This document shows positions 13,993 through 19,085 of a DNA stretch of 19,085 nt, in pieces (position 1 is the first letter of the stretch; each line of letters begins with the position of its first letter). The stretch covers positions 2,537 to 21,621 of the forward strand of contig PMBV01000081.1 of assembly GCA_003153055.1 (NCBI GenBank), in the 5' to 3' direction. The DNA is from Myxococcales bacterium (GTDB taxonomy: Bacteria; Myxococcota; Myxococcia; Myxococcales; Myxococcaceae). The notes under the pieces are model-generated. The model had not been told where the DNA came from. It did no database searches and saw nothing but the letters and a program-made list of their open reading frames with translations. A program made the translations under genes and the position numbers.

Positions 13993-16497
13993 GTGCGTGT
14001 CGGCTACGCCCCGGCTCTTCTGCGCCCGGAGTATGCGTTCGGCGTCGCAGACGAGACCCGCCGTGCGTCTCTCGTGGCGTTTGCGCACGAGCCGATGGAC
14101 GTCCGGTCCGCGTGCATTGCCGCCTTCGACGCCACGGCGGTCGACGACGACGCACCTGTCGACGCCACGGTCGCAGCCTACAGGGACGTCGGCGCTCCAC
14201 TCGTGTTCGCGCTGCGCCGCGGGCGCCTTGAACTCTGGAAGCAGACAACCGACGGTGCGCGGCTTCGGCAGTCGCTCGCGCCGGGCGAGATCGATCCGTT
14301 CTTCGCGCAGGAGAGGTCGAATCTGTCCCCGGCAGCCCTCTATCGGGCGAAGACGTTCGGTCGGTTCCAGCCGGAGGCCCAGCTCGACTTCGTCGACATC
14401 GGCCTCCTGCCGTTCGTCGAGACCGAGCTGGGGCGACGGCTGAGTTCGCTCATCGAGGAGATGGTCGGCGGCGTCCGCCAGCGGCTCGGCTCGATGATGG
14501 CGGCCAGCCGCGGTCAGTGGATGCTCCGCGAGGTATTCTGGCTCGTCGCCGCGAAGATTCTCCACGACAAAGACGTCCCCCGATTCCAGCGCCTGCGGCT
14601 CGACGACCTCGACCAGGCGCGCGAGCGCATTGCGCGCCACTACGGAGCGCACGAGGGCGCCCCAGCGCTGTCTCCGCATGAGCGCACCGCGCTCCTGCCA
14701 GTAGGCCAGCGACTCGCCGGCCTCGCCTCGCTCGCGCAGGTGACGACCGAGGCACTGTCGTTCGTCTACGAGAACGCTCTCGTCTCGGAGGAGACTCGGA
14801 AGCTCCTCGGTACGCACAGCACACCCACGACGCTCGTCGACTACGTCGTCGGCCGGCTCTCTCCCTTCATGAAAGCGATACCGTTGGAACGGCGCCGCGT
14901 GTTCGAGCCTGCGTGCGGCCATGGGCCGTTCCTCGTGGCAACGATGCGCGCGCTTCGCGACCAGCTTCCGCCCGAGACGTCCGAGGACGACCGGAAGCGC
15001 TACCTACGGTTACGACTGGTGGGCACCGAGTTCGACGCCGGCGCGCTGGAGATTGCACGGCTGTCGCTGACACTGGCCGACATCCCGAACCCCAACGGAT
15101 GGAACCTTCAGCAGGAGGATCTCTTCGTAGGGGATCGGCTCGAACGGGAGGCGGCGCAGGCGACGGTGCTGCTCAGCAACCCCCCCTACGAGGATTTCTC
15201 CGCAAAGGAACGCGCGCAGTACACGAGGGCAGGTATCTCTCTTCGGACGACGAACAAGGCCTTCGAGCTTCTCGAGCGCGCGCTGCCGAAGCTTCCGGAC
15301 GGCGCGCTCGTGGGGCTCGTGCTGCAGAGGACCTTCCTGCAGGCGAAGCAGGCCCGAAGCATCCGCGAAGAGCTCGTCCGGCACTTCCAGCTCGTCGAGA
15401 TCATGATCCTCCCGGAGAAGCTGTTCGAGCTGGCGCACCATGAGACGGTGGTGATCCTCGCGCGTCACAGCACGCCATCGGCTGACCAGCAGACGACGTA
15501 CCGACGGGTTCGCGAGCACGACAGGGCGCGGTTCAGAAGGACAGCCGAGCCGACGAGCACCCGACAGGTTCCACAGCGTCGCTTCCTCGACGCGCCCGCC
15601 TTCGACCTGCGCGTTCCGGACTTCGAAGAGCTGTGGAGTCCGAGGCTGCCGCAGGTGGAGACGATCGCGGACATCGGGCAGGGCTTGACGTTCAAGGGTG
15701 CTGCTCAGCCGCCGCGCGACGCAGTACCATGGCGAGAGGAGCCGTTTGACGGCAGCGTGCCCGGCTTCCTTCGGTTTCCAATCGGAGGCCTCAGTCTGCA
15801 CGCGCTCCCGCGCGAAGTGCACTTCAAGCTCTCGGACGATGCCGTCGACAGGCCTCGATCCGGCACGGCGGTGCACGTGCCGCAGGTCCTGCTGCCGTAC
15901 GCCCCGGCGGGACTGGGCGCGTGGCGCCTTACGGCGCACATCGATCGGGATGGCCACGCCGTCTCGAGCAGGTTCCTCGTCGTTCGTCCGCGAGATCCGT
16001 CGGTGCCGCTCGAGTATCTGTGGGCGCTCTTCAACTCGCCGTACGCGAACGCCTACGCGTACGCGCACCTCGGCAAGCGTGACAACCTCTCGGGAGTCGT
16101 CCGGAAGATGCCGGTTCCTGTTGCGGACGCCGCGGGCATCGCGCGTGTGACGCAGGCGGCGCTGACCTTTCTCCGCACCGCCCAACGCAAGACCGCGACC
16201 TCAGACGAGCTTCGCGAGGCGCTCCTGCGCGTCGACGCCGAGGTGCTCCGGCTCTACGGCCTCGCGGCCAAGCTCGAGCGAACCCTGCTGCGCCTCTTCG
16301 ACGGATTCAAACGCCCGGGCGTGCCATTCGCGTTCGACCGCTACTTCCCGCCCGAGTTCGAGTCGGCCGTACCCCTGCACATCTACCTCTCGGAGGCGTA
16401 CCGCCGGGCTACCCCCGACAACCTGCTATCTGCCTCACCGGCGCCGCTGGAGTTGGTGGCTGCGTTGAAGCGCGCGACGGAAGAGTTCGGGGACTGA
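13993..16497 (+). CDS. N6-adenine DNA methyltransferase with TaqI/Eco57I-like target-recognition region
   Basis: The 834-residue protein from a GTG at 13993 is the longest with a standard start. Residues 1-130 form an alpha/beta region (PLVFALRRGRLELWKQ), which could be a degenerate nuclease-like or accessory domain. Residues about 170-270 are helical, as in N6-methylase N-domains. Motif X is near LLGTHSTPTTLVDYVV (271-286), the S-adenosylmethionine-binding motif I is FEPACGHGPF (304-313; H replaces the common T), and the catalytic motif IV is SNPPY (395-399). Residues about 545-710 look like a target-recognition domain, ending FNSPYANAYAYA and IPVP-like KMPVPV, then a helical tail. The layout fits type IIG or type I-like methylases. 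A PIN nuclease gene follows after 1 nt. Whether it restricts or only modifies DNA cannot be read here. Confidence 0.87.
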   Translation: MRVGYAPALLRPEYAFGVADETRRASLVAFAHEPMDVRSACIAAFDATAVDDDAPVDATVAAYRDVGAPLVFALRRGRLELWKQTTDGARLRQSLAPGEIDPFFAQERSNLSPAALYRAKTFGRFQPEAQLDFVDIGLLPFVETELGRRLSSLIEEMVGGVRQRLGSMMAASRGQWMLREVFWLVAAKILHDKDVPRFQRLRLDDLDQARERIARHYGAHEGAPALSPHERTALLPVGQRLAGLASLAQVTTEALSFVYENALVSEETRKLLGTHSTPTTLVDYVVGRLSPFMKAIPLERRRVFEPACGHGPFLVATMRALRDQLPPETSEDDRKRYLRLRLVGTEFDAGALEIARLSLTLADIPNPNGWNLQQEDLFVGDRLEREAAQATVLLSNPPYEDFSAKERAQYTRAGISLRTTNKAFELLERALPKLPDGALVGLVLQRTFLQAKQARSIREELVRHFQLVEIMILPEKLFELAHHETVVILARHSTPSADQQTTYRRVREHDRARFRRTAEPTSTRQVPQRRFLDAPAFDLRVPDFEELWSPRLPQVETIADIGQGLTFKGAAQPPRDAVPWREEPFDGSVPGFLRFPIGGLSLHALPREVHFKLSDDAVDRPRSGTAVHVPQVLLPYAPAGLGAWRLTAHIDRDGHAVSSRFLVVRPRDPSVPLEYLWALFNSPYANAYAYAHLGKRDNLSGVVRKMPVPVADAAGIARVTQAALTFLRTAQRKTATSDELREALLRVDAEVLRLYGLAAKLERTLLRLFDGFKRPGVPFAFDRYFPPEFESAVPLHIYLSEAYRRATPDNLLSASPAPLELVAALKRATEEFGD

Positions 16498-16498
16498 C

Positions 16499-16999
16499 GT
16501 GGCGCGCGACTACGTCATCGACACGAACATCGCGAGCTACTGGTTCGACGAGCACGCGCCCCAGCACGCCCTCGTCAAGAGTCACCTCGAGCGGATCCCC
16601 AGACAGAGCCTGTTCTTCTCACTCTTCTCCCTCGGCGAGGTTGAATACGGACACCGGGCCAACCCGGGCTTTGCCGACAAGCAGCAAGCCTACGCGGCCT
16701 TTCTCCAAGAGCGATTCGTCCTGCTCGGGCTCGAACCGGGCACGACCGAGGAGTACGGCAAGATCCGCGCGGCGCTGTTCGACAAGTTTGGGCAGGGGCC
16801 GAAGAGGAAGCCTGGGCGTCGACCCGAACAGCTCGTTGACCCCGAAACAGCCTTGAGCCTCGGGGTTCAGGAGAACGATCTCTGGATCGCCGCGCAGGCT
16901 CTCGCGCATGACCTCACGCTCGTTACCGGTGACCGGATGGAGCACATCCGGAAGGTGGCGCCGGACCTCGTCGTGGAGGATTGGGCGACCAGCACGTAG
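16499..16999 (+). CDS. PIN-domain ribonuclease, VapC-like
   Basis: The 166-residue protein starts at a GTG one base after the methyltransferase stop, with GGGGA about 5 nt upstream inside the preceding gene. All four acidic metal-binding residues of the PIN fold are intact: D8 (VIDTNI), E47 (SLGEVEYG), D127 (ENDLWIAA) and D145 (VTGDRMEH), so an active Mg/Mn-dependent nuclease is expected. Compared with typical VapC toxins of 130-140 residues it has an extra basic segment at about 98-115 (GQGPKRKPGRRPEQ). No VapB-like antitoxin gene is present on either side. The tight coupling suggests that the methyltransferase is its functional partner, perhaps as sensor or control element. RNA cleavage is the usual PIN activity, but the substrate here is unknown. 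Confidence 0.88.
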   Translation: MARDYVIDTNIASYWFDEHAPQHALVKSHLERIPRQSLFFSLFSLGEVEYGHRANPGFADKQQAYAAFLQERFVLLGLEPGTTEEYGKIRAALFDKFGQGPKRKPGRRPEQLVDPETALSLGVQENDLWIAAQALAHDLTLVTGDRMEHIRKVAPDLVVEDWATST

Positions 17000-17030
17000 A
17001 TTTGAAGAATGCCTTGCAACGCCAATTGGA

Positions 17031-17153
17031 ACGCCCGTCCCCAGCACATACGGCCGAACTGTTGTCGACGCCTGGGCCTACCAGCCTTCCTTCACCTCGG
17101 CCCCGTGCGAGATCAGCCCCGGCGGTGTCGTCATCATCGGCAATTGCGACTGA
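17031..17153 (+). pseudogene. C-terminal coding remnant, unidentified
   Basis: One frame reads TPVPSTYGRTVVDAWAYQPS, then FTSAPCEISPGGVVIIGNCD before a TGA at 17151-17153, with strongly GC-rich third positions. It has no start after the PIN gene and looks like the tail of a lost gene. I cannot name the family. Confidence 0.35.
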
Positions 17154-17267
17154 CCAGCACTACCGGCCTGGTCGGAGGCGGCCAAGCGGGAGTATGCCTG
17201 GACGACGAGGTTCAAGAAGCCCCGCGCCCCGAGCATCCGGGAGCACGCGGGTGTCTCCTCGCCAGGC
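17154..17267 (+). pseudogene. Second short coding-like fragment between the remnant and the pirin gene
   Basis: After the stop at 17153 the same frame reads AWSEAAKREYAWTTRFKK, then PRAPSIREHAGVSS, again with GC-rich third positions and no start codon context. It may be debris from another gene. The call rests only on codon bias and amino-acid pattern. Confidence 0.22.
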
Positions 17268-18302
17268 TCATCGCGCCGACGCTTCGGGCTCGGCCGGAGT
17301 CGAGGGCCGCTCCACCCGCCCGTCGACGTGCCTGGCGAAGCGCCCCGGCGTCTCCCCGTGGGTCGGCGCGTCGTCCGGCCACGGCCACCCGCCGAAGCCA
17401 GTGCGGCGGTAGTCGTCGAAAGCCTGCTGGAGCTCGGCCGTCGAGCTCATCACGAAGGGTCCATGGGCCACCACCGGCTCCCCGAGGGGGCGCCCCTGGA
17501 GGAGCAGCGCCTCGCCGGCCAGCGCCCCGTTCACCAGCTCTGGCGTGGCGCTCCCCTCGAGCCTCGCCACCTCACCCACCGCGAGCGCGCGCCCGTCCAC
17601 CGACACCCCCGCGCCAGCGAAGACGTACAGCGCCCGGGTGGTGCCGGCCCGCGCGGGAGGGAGCCGCCACCGAGCCTCGGCTCCCAGGCGCAGCGTCCAG
17701 ATGGCGAGATCCGACTCGGGCCGAGAGGCCCACGAGCTCGGCGGGGGCTTGGGCGGCGCCACCTCGCCCAGGGCGCCGGCGATCAACGTCACCTCGACGC
17801 CCACGCCCACCTGCAGGCGGGGCAGCGTGTGGCTCCACAGCATCGAGAAGTGCGGCGCCGCCAGCTTGTCGGCCCGCGGGAGGTTGAGCCAGATTTGAAA
17901 CAGGTCCAGGGGGTTGGTCTGCTCCCGGTGCACCAGGGGGAACATCTCGGCGTGCACCACGCCCCCTCCGGCGGTCAGCCACTGCACGTCGCCTCCGCCG
18001 TAGCGAGCCGCCGCGCCGAGCGAGTCGGAGTGGTCGACCAACCCCTGCCGCACGATGGTGACCGTCTCGAAGCCCCGGTGCGGGTGCTGGGGAAAGCCGG
18101 GGACAGACCGGCCGTGGTACATGCTCCAGCCGTCCTTTCCCTCGAAGTCCTGGCCGAGGTCGCGCCCGTCGAGCGGGGCGAGCGGGCCGAGGCGCCCGTT
18201 GCCTCGGGGGTAGGCATCGAGGTGGTGGACGCAGAAGAGGAAGGGGTCGAAGGTGCGCCAGGGGAACCCCAGCGGGTGGACGTCGAGGACGGCGTGGGAC
18301 AT
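17268..18302 (-). CDS. Pirin-family bicupin protein
   Basis: The 344-residue protein starts at an ATG at 18302 (MSHAVLDVHPLGFPW); the frame continues upstream but the start fits the family. The N-terminal cupin carries the pirin metal-site pattern: H73 and H75 in QHPHRGFETVT, then H117 and E119 in GGGVVHAEMF, the same spacing as in human pirin. NPLDLFQIWLNLP (130-142) is another family signature. The C-terminal cupin (about 225-310) ends with a family-typical GEPVVAHGPFVMSS and a helix. Pirins bind iron; some bacterial members have quercetin dioxygenase activity and others are regulators, so the function is open. At 344 residues it is longer than many bacterial pirins. It is convergent with the methyltransferase/PIN unit. 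Confidence 0.92.
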   Translation of the reverse strand: MSHAVLDVHPLGFPWRTFDPFLFCVHHLDAYPRGNGRLGPLAPLDGRDLGQDFEGKDGWSMYHGRSVPGFPQHPHRGFETVTIVRQGLVDHSDSLGAAARYGGGDVQWLTAGGGVVHAEMFPLVHREQTNPLDLFQIWLNLPRADKLAAPHFSMLWSHTLPRLQVGVGVEVTLIAGALGEVAPPKPPPSSWASRPESDLAIWTLRLGAEARWRLPPARAGTTRALYVFAGAGVSVDGRALAVGEVARLEGSATPELVNGALAGEALLLQGRPLGEPVVAHGPFVMSSTAELQQAFDDYRRTGFGGWPWPDDAPTHGETPGRFARHVDGRVERPSTPAEPEASAR

Positions 18303-18342
18303 GGGCCAAGGTAACCAGCCGGGGCGGCGGTTCAACCCCACG

Positions 18343-18590
18343 GGCCCGGTCAGATCAAAGGGGCCACCAATACCGTCGTTGCGCGAGACGACGTTGGCGG
18401 AGCCGGAGACCGTGCCGCCGAAGGTCGTGTCCTGCGCCCTCACCAGCGGGCACTGCGCGAAGGCGGTGCCGTCGAGGGAAAGCGCATCGCCCAACGGGCG
18501 AATAACTCGGGCATCGAGGATCTGGCCAGTCTGATGTCTGCCAGATGGCCCAAATCCGACGCAGCCGCGACGTCCCGGCGTCGCCACCAA
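18343..18590 (-). pseudogene. Coding-like fragment in frame with and upstream of the pirin gene
   Basis: On the minus strand the frame leading into the pirin start reads ILDARVIRPLGDALSLDG, TAFAQCPLVRAQDTTF, then GGTVSGSANVVSRNDGIGG and PFDLTG, with mostly G or C in third positions. It has no stop before the pirin ATG and no convincing start. It may be the end of a decayed gene or, less likely, an N-terminal extension of pirin. Unidentified. The overlapping plus-strand frame has weaker codon bias. Confidence 0.25.
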
Positions 18591-19040
18591 CTCCGCGAGG
18601 CTCTCGTCTCACTCAATCGGGTGCTTCGCCCATGAACGGTTGGGCAAACTGTCACGAACGGAAGCTGCTCTTCCATTTGGTCCTCACCCCCGCCAGCCAC
18701 GGACCTCGAGTCGAGGGTCGTGCCGTTGGTGATGCGCGAGAGGATGCAGTCGAAGCGTTGGCCGGGGCGTGGGCTGGGCCTCAGCGAGGGAACAGCTCGA
18801 GGCAGGGGTCGGGTGAGGGGCTCGGAGACCCTGGGCGAGGCCTCACGAGCCACTCGGCCGGTCGGGTCAAGTGGTGCATGGGCCGGTGCTTCTCACGTAT
18901 GCTCACCGAGGTCTCGGGCCGAGAGGCTGGCCATACGGCCTCGGTGGTTGGACAGCAGCCTCGCCCTCGCACCTCAGGGCGTCGCCGCTCGGCGCCCCGC
19001 TGGCGGGTCCCTTCTCCTCGGTGGGAAGAGGTCTCCGAGC
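18591..19040. other. Gene-poor stretch with no confident gene
   Basis: Several frames are open here, but none has a credible start, ribosome-binding site and homology-like pattern together. A minus-strand stretch around 18700-18765 (RFDCILSRITNGTTLDS) has coding-like third positions and may be another remnant. I see no RNA gene or mobile-element end in it. Confidence 0.4.
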
Positions 19041-19041
19041 G

Positions 19042-19079
19042 TGTCATCACGGTGTACGAATCAGTACTCCGTGATGACA
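19042..19079. other. Near-perfect 38-nt hairpin (possible terminator or protein-binding palindrome)
   Basis: TGTCATCACGG (19042-19052) is the exact inverse complement of CCGTGATGACA (19069-19079). After one T-T mismatch the stem continues with GTAC (19054-19057) against GTAC (19064-19067), closing a GAATCA loop. This is 15 pairs with a six-base loop. No T-run follows on either strand within the window. Confidence 0.75.
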
Positions 19080-19085
19080 GGGCTG

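Noticed and set aside
16400..17160. A VapB-type antitoxin gene near the PIN gene
   Set aside because: Neither strand has a short frame with a plausible start, ribosome-binding site and antitoxin-like pattern next to the PIN gene.
17009..18314. Plus-strand open frames over the pirin gene
   Set aside because: They mirror the pirin gene, which has intact metal ligands and family signatures on the minus strand.
18781..19050. Minus-strand frame of 89 codons near the right edge
   Set aside because: It is low-complexity and Arg/Pro-rich, with no ribosome-binding site and no family pattern.

Overview
The window is very GC-rich DNA with strong GC bias at third codon positions. Its gene content resembles a myxobacterium or close deltaproteobacterial relative: a sigma/anti-sigma/caspase operon, a giant Ser/Thr kinase-ATPase-helical repeat protein, a small PARP-type zinc-finger protein, and a Cys-rich lipoprotein with an A-C-Y-G-P-P motif next to a ferritin-like protein. 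The lineage is inferred from gene families; no rRNA or other marker gene is present, and I saw no tRNA, CRISPR array or transposase.

Left part, minus strand: (1) an ECF sigma factor (2130-1606), a zinc-binding one-TM anti-sigma factor (1606-983) and a secreted caspase-like peptidase (977 to beyond position 1) form a tightly packed operon. (2) Upstream of it, a ferritin-like Cys-rich protein (5353-4475), a zinc-ribbon/lipobox small protein (4381-4067), a radical SAM-SPASM enzyme (4070-2829) and a double PARP zinc-finger protein (2770-2225) run in one direction; the middle two overlap by 4 bases.

Middle: a lower-GC secreted discoidin-type surface protein (7079-5733) sits between two 63-bp direct copies (62/63 identical) of the 3' end of an AraC-family gene (8084-7146). 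The left copy is fused in frame to a decayed copy of the 3' end of the ferritin-like gene, leaving a chimeric remnant. The AraC gene is divergent from a GNAT acetyltransferase (8164-8748). The region between them holds a 15-bp direct repeat at 21-bp pitch placed beside a candidate -10, a good candidate AraC operator.

Right part, plus strand: an unrecognised 359-residue protein is followed by the 1286-residue kinase, which has its own sigma70-like promoter overlapping the preceding stop codon. Next comes a two-gene unit, an N6-adenine DNA methyltransferase with a target-recognition-like C-terminal region and a VapC-like PIN nuclease 1 nt downstream. It is flanked by decayed coding fragments and looks like an accessory, possibly defensive, cassette. 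A pirin-family gene (minus strand) and about 780 bases of gene debris ending in a near-perfect hairpin close the window.

The best candidates for undescribed biology are the methyltransferase-PIN pair, the ferritin/zinc-ribbon lipoprotein/radical SAM cassette, and the sigma/anti-sigma/caspase operon.
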